Part shown: positions 17,360-25,921 of the stretch, piece by piece
Layout: each line of letters opens with the position of its first letter
How positions within the stretch are numbered: position 1 is the first letter of the stretch
Source: Bacteroidetes bacterium MED-G17
GTDB taxonomy: Bacteria > Bacteroidota > Bacteroidia > NS11-12g > UBA9320
Assembly (NCBI GenBank): GCA_002457675.1
Contig: NTKK01000003.1
Span: 62,001-126,000, forward strand
Direction: 5' to 3'
Length of the DNA stretch: 64,000 nucleotides
The notes under the pieces: generated by a model
Told to the model about the DNA's origin: nothing
Database searches by the model: none
Seen by the model: only the letters and a program-made list of their open reading frames with translations
Translations under genes and position numbers: made by a program

Positions 17360-18455
17360 GATCGTTAATCCAAGAATGATTTGTGTCGTTGGTCTGGATA
17401 ATGTCTTGTACTGCCCAATTTTGATCATAGTCAATACTATCAAGAAGTTGCTTTTCAATATCCAAAATATGAAATTGAGTTCTATTTGAGTCGATTACCA
17501 CCAATAATGACGGTGATAAAAAAAGTGAATTTTGCAGCCAAGAGCGATTAGCCAACTCTTTAGGCTTGCCAGGCAAATCTGTAAAATTTAGAACGACTTG
17601 TTTGGAGGGGGTCCTAATTATTACTTCTCCCGATGCGGTACTTGTGGCCGAATACTGATTGTGCATGAAGGAACCTCCGTGTGGATTTTTTAGTCCTTGT
17701 ATTACAACCTGATAACTTCCAGTCGCTCTATCAATTTCAATAACATGACCTTTATGAAACAAAGTGGCAATAATTTTATTTTCATCTAATGGATGATAAG
17801 CCACAGAATTTATAAATGCTGCCCTCATAGCAGTAGGCAAGAAATCAATTTTTGGATTTTTTATCAATTTTATTTTGTGCTTCTCTTTGCTTAAATCATC
17901 AAATTCCTTTGGTTTTCGAGTAAGTAATAGATGTTCACCAGTTTTTGGATTTGTGCTAAGATTCAGGCCATGTTCCCATGCGCACCAATCAAATGTTTTA
18001 GTTTTAGAGACAAAATCAAATTCAAAGATCATATCAAACCCTGAAGAGGCAATTAAAACCTTATGCGCATTGAAAGGATTAATTTTTACGGTATGAATGT
18101 AACTAAACCAATCATTTTCTATTGTGTATAAGTTATTTTCCTGTTGAACAAATATTTTATTTTCAGAAGAAAGCGCAGTTGTTTTGTTAATAAAGTCAAC
18201 ACCTCGAGGCTCTTTTATATTTACCAATCTAGCAGCCTCTTCAATGACGCCTTGATTTAATTTCAAAGATACCACCCCTCCTAAACTTACTTCTCTACGT
18301 GCAACACTTCCTGATTTGTTACCTCGTTGTTTACTATCTAAATATCTTTTTCTAATGGCTTTTAAGTCAAAACTTTTTATAGTGCTCAACAACTGAATGG
18401 GTGGATAAAATAAATTTGACTTTTGGAAGCCATTGACTTGAATTTTTTCAACCAT
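17352..18455 (-). CDS. Hypothetical protein, probably a beta-propeller
   Basis: A 367-residue protein I do not recognise. It has no signal peptide or membrane segment. After a basic N-terminal part (about 1-60) come repeated short strands of the kind found in propeller proteins, with blades such as WFSYIHTVKINPFNAHKVL, HPLDENKIIATLFHKGHVIEID and RTQFHILDIEKQLLDSID, and conserved-looking WCAWEHG and LKNPHGGSF segments. It overlaps the end of the upstream glycosyltransferase gene by 8 nt, so both are probably co-translated, which ties it to surface glycan synthesis. A catalytic or carbohydrate-recognition role is possible but not shown. Confidence 0.65.
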   Translation of the reverse strand: MVEKIQVNGFQKSNLFYPPIQLLSTIKSFDLKAIRKRYLDSKQRGNKSGSVARREVSLGGVVSLKLNQGVIEEAARLVNIKEPRGVDFINKTTALSSENKIFVQQENNLYTIENDWFSYIHTVKINPFNAHKVLIASSGFDMIFEFDFVSKTKTFDWCAWEHGLNLSTNPKTGEHLLLTRKPKEFDDLSKEKHKIKLIKNPKIDFLPTAMRAAFINSVAYHPLDENKIIATLFHKGHVIEIDRATGSYQVVIQGLKNPHGGSFMHNQYSATSTASGEVIIRTPSKQVVLNFTDLPGKPKELANRSWLQNSLFLSPSLLVVIDSNRTQFHILDIEKQLLDSIDYDQNWAVQDIIQTNDTNHSWINDLR

Positions 18456-19725
18456 TGATTATATCTATAAGTTTAAGTGTTAAATTCTTTCTATTGAAGG
18501 TGTTATGTAAATTACTTTTAATTTTTGTGTCTGTGTTGTTATACCATTTATCGTAATGATCATTTAAGGTCTTTTCTAACTTTTGGCGGTCATTATAACC
18601 TATCATAGGTTCTCTATGAAGCTTGGATAGTATTTTGGAAGCATCACCATTTTCTGGCCCCATGGCCAAAATAGGTGTTTTGCTTGCTAAATATTCAAAA
18701 ATTTTGCCAGTTAGGATACCCAAATTATTTTCGACTTTTGGTATGGGTAGAAACAATAGGTCTGCTTGTTGCATAAATTTAATAGCTTCTAAATGAGGAA
18801 CGAAACTAACTTTTTGGACAACCATAGAAATATCTTTTTGTTCAATACTTTCCTCTATTAATGGTGCGATGTTTCCAATTATTTGAAAAACAATGTTTTT
18901 TTTCAGCAAATTCATTTTTTTCAAACATTCCCACCATAGATTGATATTTTGATTGTTTTTGAAATTACCAGTATACGTAATAGTAAATTGAGGGTTTTGA
19001 GGATTATTTTGTTCTTCAAAATCACTTTCGTCATAGCCATTGTGAAGTACATTTATTTGATTACACCTATTAGCGAAAGATCTTTTCATCTCTTCGCTTA
19101 CAACCAATACTTGACTTGCTTTTTCTAGAACCTGGGTTTCCAACATCTTGTCTTTTCGAATGCTTCGATTACTGCGCATGAGGAGTGAATTGTAGGAAAT
19201 TTCAGTCCAAGGATCACGAAAGTCTGCAAGCCATTTTATATTAAATTTTTTTTGCAGTTTCAATCCAACTAAGTGCGTGCTGTGGGGAGGCCCACTAGTA
19301 ATGATAACATCTGCAGCATTGTTTTTTAAAAACTTACTCGCTTCTCGATAAGCAAAATAATTCCAGCCCTTTCGGGCATCTGGAATGAACAAATTGGCAC
19401 GAATCAAATTCGCAATTTTTTTAAACTTTGTTTTTTCTCCTTTCAAATCAGCCATAGCAACTTGCATCTGTTTCCCTTTTTTTCCTTGAAGGATGTTAAA
19501 AAGTGTAAATGGCTCAATAGTCCGGGTTTTTAATACATTACAATTTGAAGGAATTTCATTTTCTAAAGTTGAGTCAAAGGATGGATAACTCCCATTCCTG
19601 ACGGTCACTATCGTGCAGGTATGCCCGAGCTGATGTAGATATTTTACAAACTTTAACCATCGTTGTACACCAGGTCCAGATCCTGGCGGCCAATAATAAC
19701 TTATGATTAATAGCTTTTTAGTCAT
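18448..19725 (-). CDS. Glycosyltransferase family 4 (GT-B fold)
   Basis: A 425-residue glycosyltransferase. The N-terminal donor of the family is clear: IISYYWPPGSGPGVQRWLKF (6-25), a glycine-rich start typical of GT4 enzymes of polysaccharide loci. DFRDPW (about 162-167) precedes the second domain; TYTGNF marks the start of the C-terminal Rossmann domain, and GKIFEYLASKTPILA (about 358-372) holds the EX7E-type sugar-nucleotide site. It probably adds a sugar to a lipid-linked oligosaccharide at the inner membrane. It is followed by the propeller-like gene with an 8-nt overlap and is divergent from the flippase gene. Confidence 0.88.
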   Translation of the reverse strand: MTKKLLIISYYWPPGSGPGVQRWLKFVKYLHQLGHTCTIVTVRNGSYPSFDSTLENEIPSNCNVLKTRTIEPFTLFNILQGKKGKQMQVAMADLKGEKTKFKKIANLIRANLFIPDARKGWNYFAYREASKFLKNNAADVIITSGPPHSTHLVGLKLQKKFNIKWLADFRDPWTEISYNSLLMRSNRSIRKDKMLETQVLEKASQVLVVSEEMKRSFANRCNQINVLHNGYDESDFEEQNNPQNPQFTITYTGNFKNNQNINLWWECLKKMNLLKKNIVFQIIGNIAPLIEESIEQKDISMVVQKVSFVPHLEAIKFMQQADLLFLPIPKVENNLGILTGKIFEYLASKTPILAMGPENGDASKILSKLHREPMIGYNDRQKLEKTLNDHYDKWYNNTDTKIKSNLHNTFNRKNLTLKLIDIING

Positions 19726-19737
19726 CTATATTTGCAT

Positions 19738-19745
19738 CAAATATC
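19738..19745 (-). promoter_or_regulatory. GATATTTG box before the glycosyltransferase gene
   Basis: The minus strand reads GATATTTG 12 nt before the ATG at 19725. This octamer is one base away from TAnnTTTG and recurs before adk, glmM and the first skp gene. Confidence 0.3.
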
Positions 19746-19829
19746 TTGTAAAAATTCAACTGTTGGTACTCTTATGGGTTTCAAAAAAAATAATCTTTGA
19801 GGAAAAGTAGTAGAATTGAAAATATATAG

Positions 19830-21329
19830 ATGGGCGTAATAAAACGACAAGGATCAAAGCATAGCAGTGTTAGGGTTGCCAGCGTAATGTTGGGCGCTTT
19901 TTCTAGTTTATTTATTTATCCTTTAGACCTATCTACCTATGGTACACTGGTGTTCCTATTATCATTTGCTTCATTCTTACATTATCCTCTTACTCTTGGT
20001 TTCGGTCAAACCATGGTCAAGTTTTTCCATGAGTTTGAGCTTGGCGTGAAGAAATCAAGTTTTTTTTTCACACAAAGCCTTATCCAAATATGTATTCTGG
20101 TTATAACTTGCTCGCTCTTTTATTTCTTACAAGATTCTATTTTAAATGTATTGGATAAACTTCAATTTAATGTGCAAATTTTCAAAGAGAATGAATTGTT
20201 GGTTATTTTTTTGGTAATTCTAGTATCCTTTAGAACCCTTTGGCAAGGTTATGCTCAAACAATAAAAAGAATTGTTGTTCCCGAGTTTTTGTACAATATG
20301 TTGTATAAGATTGGTCTTCCACTTTTAATTTGTCTTAGTGCATTTAGAATTTTAGGTATATATGAAGTTAAATGGTTGTTTGTATTACTAATTGCCATCA
20401 TAAATCTTTCATTACTCATCTATTTTATTTCATTAGGAAGAATATCATTAAGGTTAGATTTTAGAAAATATACAAGCAAGAGGGTCAATAGAATGGGTGA
20501 TTTTGCATTGTTTGGTATGTTTACTGCGCTTGGAGGACAATTGGCTTTTAAGATAGACAATATTATGATAGCTCCTCTCATAGGTGTTGAAGAAAATGGC
20601 ATTTACAGTATCATGGTATTCATGGCTTCTACGCTACTAATCCCGATGGTTAGTGTAGATTTAATTTCAAATCCCATTATTTCAAAAGCAATGGCCATCA
20701 ATAACAGGCAAGAAGTCGATAAGATTTATAAAAAAGGGAGTAATATTTTTGGCGCAATTGGTATTTTGTTGTTTTTTTTAATTTGGATTCATTTACCTGT
20801 TTATTTCAATTTGTCGGCAGAAACAAAAGCCATTGAAGTAGGGCGTTCTGTTTTTTTGCTTTTGGGTTTCTCTAAATTATTTGATTGTTTTACAAGTGTA
20901 AACAGTGCGATCATCAAATTTTCAAAATATTTTAGATTCAACTTATTTACTACATTGACATTAGGTGGATTGAATATTTGGTTGAATTATGAACTCATTC
21001 CTATTTTCGGAATTAAAGGAGTCGCTATGGCAACAGCAATTTCTTTGGCGTCATTTAATTTAGTCAAATTATTCTTTGTTTGGAAAGTTCTTGGCTATCA
21101 ACCATTCCGAAAAGATACCATTGGGCTAGTTGTCCTTTTTTTATTCTGCATGGTTTTAAATCATTTTTTTTCAAAACTTGTTGATGATTTTTTTCTTCGC
21201 CTTATAATCAATTATCTTCTTTTATTTTTCACGTTATTATTGCCCATCTATCTCTTTAATTTGGCTCCTGACTTGAAGGAAATGATGAATCAAGTACTCA
21301 ACAAAACAGGGTTAAGAAAGAAAAATTGA
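19830..21329 (+). CDS. Polysaccharide flippase, Wzx/MATE-like
   Basis: Integral membrane protein of 499 residues with about 12-14 membrane segments, of the oligosaccharide flippase (PST/MOP) superfamily. It begins with the usual basic N-terminus (MGVIKRQGSKHSS) and a first helix with YGTLVFLLSF, as in Wzx proteins. It would move undecaprenyl-linked oligosaccharide units across the inner membrane. It is transcribed divergently from the GT4 gene, with a 104-nt gap. Nine T in a row occur near 20060-20068 within Ser/Phe codons. adk follows 10 nt downstream in the same direction. Confidence 0.82.
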   Translation: MGVIKRQGSKHSSVRVASVMLGAFSSLFIYPLDLSTYGTLVFLLSFASFLHYPLTLGFGQTMVKFFHEFELGVKKSSFFFTQSLIQICILVITCSLFYFLQDSILNVLDKLQFNVQIFKENELLVIFLVILVSFRTLWQGYAQTIKRIVVPEFLYNMLYKIGLPLLICLSAFRILGIYEVKWLFVLLIAIINLSLLIYFISLGRISLRLDFRKYTSKRVNRMGDFALFGMFTALGGQLAFKIDNIMIAPLIGVEENGIYSIMVFMASTLLIPMVSVDLISNPIISKAMAINNRQEVDKIYKKGSNIFGAIGILLFFLIWIHLPVYFNLSAETKAIEVGRSVFLLLGFSKLFDCFTSVNSAIIKFSKYFRFNLFTTLTLGGLNIWLNYELIPIFGIKGVAMATAISLASFNLVKLFFVWKVLGYQPFRKDTIGLVVLFLFCMVLNHFFSKLVDDFFLRLIINYLLLFFTLLLPIYLFNLAPDLKEMMNQVLNKTGLRKKN

Positions 21330-21335
21330 TATTTG
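21328..21335 (+). promoter_or_regulatory. GATATTTG box before adk
   Basis: GATATTTG ends 4 nt before the adk ATG at 21340 and overlaps the end of the flippase gene. If it acts as the -7 box, the adk transcript would be leaderless. Confidence 0.3.
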
Positions 21336-21339
21336 CTTT

Positions 21340-21915
21340 ATGATTAACTTAATACTTTTTGGTCCTCCGGGTGCTGGAAAAGGAACACAGTCTCAAAAAC
21401 TTATTGAGAAATATCAACTTAGTCACATATCTACGGGAGATCTATTTCGTTACAACATGAAAAACGCAACAAGTTTGGGTAAGTTGGCAAAAAGTTACAT
21501 CGATGCAGGCAATTTGGTGCCAGATGAAGTAACAAACAATATGGTTAAAGACTTCATTGAGCGAACACCAAGCAAGAACGGATATATCTTAGATGGATAT
21601 CCAAGGAGTTCAAATCAAGCAAAGTACATAGATAATTTGCTTGATGATTTTAAGCTCAGCCCAGCACTCTTGCTATCGTTAGAGGTTAATGAAGATGAGC
21701 TAATTAAACGTTTGTTGGAAAGAGGGAAAACAAGCAACAGGATAGATGACCAGGATGAGTCCGTTATTAGAAAACGACAAAACGTTTACCAGAAAGAAAC
21801 AGCACCAGTAAAAGAATACTATGACTACAAAAAAAGAGCCTATTCAATAAGTGGCTTAGGTGATGTGGAAACCATTTTTGACAGAATTGCAGGGGTTATT
21901 CAAAAGCACTTATAA
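21340..21915 (+). CDS. adk: Adenylate kinase (short-LID type)
   Basis: Interconverts AMP, ADP and ATP in the cytoplasm. 191 residues, normal for the short form. The P-loop GPPGAGKGT is at 7-15, followed by STGDLFR (NMP-binding) and GYILDGYPRS (the family DGxPR motif). The LID region (RGKTSNRIDDQDES) lacks the zinc-binding Cys of the long form. The stop overlaps the obgE start by one base (TAATG at 21913-21917), so adk and obgE are coupled; this pair is common in Bacteroidota. Confidence 0.97.
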   Translation: MINLILFGPPGAGKGTQSQKLIEKYQLSHISTGDLFRYNMKNATSLGKLAKSYIDAGNLVPDEVTNNMVKDFIERTPSKNGYILDGYPRSSNQAKYIDNLLDDFKLSPALLLSLEVNEDELIKRLLERGKTSNRIDDQDESVIRKRQNVYQKETAPVKEYYDYKKRAYSISGLGDVETIFDRIAGVIQKHL

Positions 21916-22904
21916 TGTCAAATGACAATTTTATCGACTATGTAAAAATCAATTTTCGTTCTGGAAATGGTGGTGCAGGAGCTACTTCATTTTATCGAGA
22001 CAAACTAACAAGCAAGGGAGGCCCTGATGGTGGAGATGGTGGCAGAGGTGGACATATAATTTTGCGCGGCAATAGAAATTTTTGGACCCTGTTATCATTG
22101 AAATATCGCAAGCATATTTTTGCTGAAAATGGTGTAAATGGAGGAAAACAAAATAAAACAGGGAAAAGTGGAAAAGATATAATTGTAGATGTTCCACTCG
22201 GGACAATTGCATATGATGAAAATGCTGACAAAATGCTAGAAATATTAAATCATGCTGAAGAAAAAATACTATTAGAAGGTGGGAAGGGAGGATTGGGTAA
22301 TTGGCATTTTAAATCTGCTTCTAATCAAAATCCAGAGTATCATCAAAAAGGTCTTGAAGGATTAGATCAATGGATTGTTTTAGAACTTAAAGTTCTCGCT
22401 GATGTTGGCTTGGTTGGATTGCCAAATGCTGGGAAATCTACGTTGGTCTCAAAATTAACAGCAGCAAAACCCAAAATAGCAGACTACCCATTTACTACCC
22501 TGACCCCAAATCTAGGTATTGTTCAACTGTCAAATTATAGAAGTTTTGTCATTGCTGACATACCTGGTATTATTGAGGGCGCCCATCAAGGTAAAGGGCT
22601 AGGGCATCGATTTTTAAGACACATCGAGCGCAATTCAGTATTACTTTATGTAATTCCTTCAGATAGTGAAGATATAATTACAGAGTTAAATATTCTAGAA
22701 AATGAGCTTAATAAATTCAGCACAGAATTGGCATTAAAGGACAAATTGTTAGTTATCTCAAAGTCAGATTTTTTAGACGATGAATTAAAACTTTGGTTAA
22801 CTGATCAATTGAATACCATCAACATTCCTTGGCTTTTTGTGTCAAGTTTTACAAAAGAAAATTTAGCAAGTCTCAAAGAAGAACTCTGGAAAATAATTCA
22901 GTAG
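21915..22904 (+). CDS. obgE: Obg family GTPase
   Basis: Ribosome-assembly and stress-linked GTPase, 329 residues. The N-terminal glycine-rich Obg fold (about 5-160) is clear. The G domain has GLPNAGKS (168-175), the Thr-rich switch PFTTLTPNLG, DIPG (214-217) and SKSD (281-284) in place of NKxD, a change seen in some members. There is no C-terminal OCT domain, as usual for this phylum. It is translated from an ATG that overlaps the adk stop. Confidence 0.97.
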   Translation: MSNDNFIDYVKINFRSGNGGAGATSFYRDKLTSKGGPDGGDGGRGGHIILRGNRNFWTLLSLKYRKHIFAENGVNGGKQNKTGKSGKDIIVDVPLGTIAYDENADKMLEILNHAEEKILLEGGKGGLGNWHFKSASNQNPEYHQKGLEGLDQWIVLELKVLADVGLVGLPNAGKSTLVSKLTAAKPKIADYPFTTLTPNLGIVQLSNYRSFVIADIPGIIEGAHQGKGLGHRFLRHIERNSVLLYVIPSDSEDIITELNILENELNKFSTELALKDKLLVISKSDFLDDELKLWLTDQLNTINIPWLFVSSFTKENLASLKEELWKIIQ

Positions 22905-22939
22905 AATCTTTAGAGTATATAAAAACGAATCTTAAAACA

Positions 22940-22947
22940 TAACTTCG
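22940..22947 (+). promoter_or_regulatory. Possible -7 box before pheT
   Basis: TAACTTCG matches TAnnTTTG except for one base and is followed by C, as in the box before the metB-like gene (TAACTTTGC). It ends 17 nt before the pheT ATG. Confidence 0.3.
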
Positions 22948-22964
22948 CTATTACTTTCTAGAAC

Positions 22965-25316
22965 ATGAAAATTGCATTTAATTGGTTACAGGACTACATA
23001 AAAATTGACGATTTAAATCAAGAGGAGGTTTTTGAAAAATTGTCAGATTCAGGCTTGGAAGTGGAAGGCGTAGAGTTGTATCAAAATTTTAAAGGAAATT
23101 TAGAGGGTTTGGTTGTTGGAGAAGTTCGATCGTGCTATAAACATCCAAATGCGGACAAGCTTAAGATAACTGAAGTCAATATTGGCAAAGAAAAAAATCT
23201 CAATATAATATGTGGTGCGCCTAACGTGGAACAAAACCAAAAAGTGGTTGTTGCTCCTATTGGAACCAAGCTTTACACTTTTCAAGGCGAACCATTTACA
23301 ATTAAAAAGAGCAAGATTCGGGGTGAAATTTCTGAAGGAATGCTTTGCGCTGAAGATGAAATTGGTTTGGGTAAAGGGCATAATGGAATTATGGTATTGC
23401 CAGAAGGTATAAAGGTTGGTTCGCTTCTCTCTGATCTTTATTCCCCTTATGAAGATACGATAATTGAAATTGGGATTACTCCCAATCGGGCGGATGCGAT
23501 AAGCCATTTTGGCGTTGCAAGGGATTTAAAAGCGCTTTTTAATAGAATGATTTGTTTCCCTCAAAAAGAAGCTTGGAGGCCTCATTTTAATTCCAATATC
23601 CAAGTAGAAATCCAAAATAATGAATCTTGCCTGCGTTACAGTGGAATTGAAATAAGAAACATACATGTTGTTGAATCTGATAAATGGCTACAAAATCGTT
23701 TAAAATCAATCGGATTAACACCTATTAACAATATTGTAGACATAACAAACTATGTCATGCACAGTATTGGCCAGCCCTTACATGCATTTGATTCTTTGCA
23801 GATTAAAAACCAAAAAATTGTAGTTAGAAATGCAAAAGAAAACGAAACAATTACTACGCTAGATGGTCAAAAAAGAAAATTAAAAAATAACCATTTGCTG
23901 ATTTGCAATGAAGAGGAGACAATGGCAATAGCAGGAGTTTTCGGTGGTGAAAATTCAGGTGTCTCTTCATCAACCACATCCATATTTATGGAGAGCGCTT
24001 ACTTTAATCCGATAAGTGTAAGAAAATCAGCGAAAGAGCACGGGTTGAATACAGATGCATCATTTAGATATGAACGAGGAACAGATCCCAATATAACCAT
24101 TATAGCTCTTCAGGTAGCAGTTGCGTTGCTCAAACAGTCTCAACCAAAGCTTGAGTATAGCCAGGTTTTTGATCATTATCCACAAAAAATAAAGGCGTGG
24201 AATATTTCTCTAGATTTAGGCAAGGTGAATCGTCTTTCAGGAGTTGAGATACCATTAGAGAAAGTTACGGCGATTTTGACCAATTTAGATATGAAGGTGA
24301 ATCAAATCGATCATGAAAATTTGTTGGTTACAGTGCCACCCTATCGTGTAGATGTTAAGAGAGATATTGATCTTATTGAGGAAATTTTAAGAATTTACGG
24401 TTTCAATAAAGTACCAATCATTAATAGAAATATCCAAAGTTTGGTTTCGATGCCAAACCAAATTCGTTTTCTAACTAAAGAAAAAATTGCGAATTATTTA
24501 ACCAACCTTGGGTTTTACGAAATAATGACCAACTCAATGGAAAGCGATACGTATTACGAAAAAAACCTACAAAAAAATCTGGTAAAAATGCTCAATCCAC
24601 TGAGCAGCAATACAGCAGTTTTAAGAAATTCACTGTTGCATACAGCGCTTCAATCCATTGCGTATAACAAAAATCGACAACAAAATAATTTGAAGTTTTT
24701 TGAGTTTGGTAAAATATATTGGAAAGAAAATGATGTGTTCAAAGAACAAAATCAGCTTATCATGATTTGCACTGGCGTGCAGAAAACAAGACATTGGAGA
24801 AATGACACCAATAAAGCTGATGCATATTATTTGGCAGGTGTAATAAAAAATGTTGGAAAAAAAATGGGTATCGATTTAAAAGAAGAGAATCTTCTTCGAC
24901 AAGTCCATATTGTAGATCAAAAAACACTAAAAAAACATGATATTAAAGATGAGGTATTTTATTACCAATGTAATTGGGATAGTTGGCTTAGAGAAACAGA
25001 AAAATATAAAATAAACATTCAAAAAATTTCAAAATTTCCAAAAGTTACAAGAGATTTGGCATTGGTTGTCGATGCTTCATGTTCTTATTTTAAATTAAAA
25101 GAAGAAGCACACAGATTACTACCTCAACAGCTTGAAAAAGTTTCTCTTTTTGATGTGTACTCCGGAAAATCATTAACAAACGATAAACAATCTTTAGGCC
25201 TGAGTTTTACACTTCACAACCCTTCGAAAACTATGGAAGAAAAAGAAATTGAAGAAATTATGGATAAATTGATACATATGTTCAAACAAAAATTTCACGC
25301 AGATATAAGGCAGTAA
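22965..25316 (+). CDS. pheT: Phenylalanyl-tRNA synthetase beta chain
   Basis: Beta subunit of the alpha2-beta2 class II synthetase for tRNA-Phe; 783 residues, normal for the bacterial long form. Domains in order: B1 start (MKIAFNWLQDYI), an EMAP/OB tRNA-binding domain (about 40-150, with CGAPNV), the B3/B4 editing domain (about 215-400, with NIVDITNYVMHSIGQPLHAFD), the B5 domain (about 405-480), the catalytic-like core, and a C-terminal anticodon-binding ferredoxin fold (about 690-783, with SKFPKVTRDLALVVD). pheS is not in the window. It leads into the coiled-coil-zapA-rny set. Confidence 0.97.
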   Translation: MKIAFNWLQDYIKIDDLNQEEVFEKLSDSGLEVEGVELYQNFKGNLEGLVVGEVRSCYKHPNADKLKITEVNIGKEKNLNIICGAPNVEQNQKVVVAPIGTKLYTFQGEPFTIKKSKIRGEISEGMLCAEDEIGLGKGHNGIMVLPEGIKVGSLLSDLYSPYEDTIIEIGITPNRADAISHFGVARDLKALFNRMICFPQKEAWRPHFNSNIQVEIQNNESCLRYSGIEIRNIHVVESDKWLQNRLKSIGLTPINNIVDITNYVMHSIGQPLHAFDSLQIKNQKIVVRNAKENETITTLDGQKRKLKNNHLLICNEEETMAIAGVFGGENSGVSSSTTSIFMESAYFNPISVRKSAKEHGLNTDASFRYERGTDPNITIIALQVAVALLKQSQPKLEYSQVFDHYPQKIKAWNISLDLGKVNRLSGVEIPLEKVTAILTNLDMKVNQIDHENLLVTVPPYRVDVKRDIDLIEEILRIYGFNKVPIINRNIQSLVSMPNQIRFLTKEKIANYLTNLGFYEIMTNSMESDTYYEKNLQKNLVKMLNPLSSNTAVLRNSLLHTALQSIAYNKNRQQNNLKFFEFGKIYWKENDVFKEQNQLIMICTGVQKTRHWRNDTNKADAYYLAGVIKNVGKKMGIDLKEENLLRQVHIVDQKTLKKHDIKDEVFYYQCNWDSWLRETEKYKINIQKISKFPKVTRDLALVVDASCSYFKLKEEAHRLLPQQLEKVSLFDVYSGKSLTNDKQSLGLSFTLHNPSKTMEEKEIEEIMDKLIHMFKQKFHADIRQ

Positions 25317-25322
25317 GTTATT

Positions 25323-25598
25323 ATGAATAATACAATTAAACAGTTGGAAAATATTGATCAAGATTTACGAAAACTGATCGAAACAAAAAAAAATCTGGTT
25401 CGCCAAAATATTGATTTACGAAAACAAATTGAAGAGCTAAATAAAAGCCATTCTAAATCAAAAAACGAAAGAGAGAAAAATAAAAATCCTAAACTTGTAG
25501 TCAATCATTTGGAAGAAACAAAATCCAAAAAAGAAATCGAAGACCAGATAGATTTTTTGGTAAAAAAAATTGACAAATGTATTTACTTAATTAGTTAG
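25323..25598 (+). CDS. Small coiled-coil protein between pheT and zapA (ZapB-like candidate)
   Basis: A 91-residue, very charged protein with heptad-like spacing across two stretches: about 1-44 (TIKQLENIDQDLRKLIETKK and on) and about 60-91. The middle (45-58) is Lys/Asn/Ser-rich and probably unfolded. There is no membrane segment. It starts 6 nt after pheT and ends 11 nt before zapA, so it belongs to the same transcript. Similar short coiled coils occupy this place in other Bacteroidota. A role beside ZapA in division, like ZapB, is inferred from position and shape only. Confidence 0.75.
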   Translation: MNNTIKQLENIDQDLRKLIETKKNLVRQNIDLRKQIEELNKSHSKSKNEREKNKNPKLVVNHLEETKSKKEIEDQIDFLVKKIDKCIYLIS

Positions 25599-25609
25599 TA
25601 AAAAAAGGT

Positions 25610-25900
25610 GTGGAAGAAGAAATTTCAATAAAAATTAACATTGAAGATAGGAGTTATCCTTTGAGGGTTTCTGTTGCGGAAAAAAATATGATTTTGCAGG
25701 CAGCTAGAACCATAAATGAAAAATCAAAATTTTACAGAGAAAATTTTTCTGTTAAAGATCTTCAAGATTGTTTAGCTATGGTTGCTCTTGAATTTGCTAC
25801 CTCCAAGTCATCAAATGTTTATGAAGAAATTGATGGACAAAAAGAGATTGAAGAAAAAATTCAGGATATACAATCTTTGTTAATTGAAGCATTGTCTTAA
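25610..25900 (+). CDS. zapA: Cell division protein ZapA
   Basis: FtsZ-associated protein that cross-links protofilaments at midcell. 96 residues with the ZapA N-terminal fold (SIKINIEDRSYPLRVSVAEK, then ILQAARTINEKSKFY) and a C-terminal helix suited to dimer and tetramer formation. The start is GTG at 25610; no ATG lies before the conserved region. rny follows after 21 nt. Confidence 0.93.
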   Translation: MEEEISIKINIEDRSYPLRVSVAEKNMILQAARTINEKSKFYRENFSVKDLQDCLAMVALEFATSKSSNVYEEIDGQKEIEEKIQDIQSLLIEALS

Positions 25901-25921
25901 ACACCCCAAATATTTTAAAAG

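Noticed and set aside
20060-20068. Nine-T run in the flippase gene, possible phase-variation site
   Set aside because: Runs of this length are common in this AT-rich sequence (also A9 near 46196, T8 near 45714) and the reading frame is intact; nothing else points to switching.
25901-25921. Possible 6S RNA after zapA, as in enterobacteria
   Set aside because: Only 21 nt separate zapA and rny; no room for an RNA of about 180 nt.
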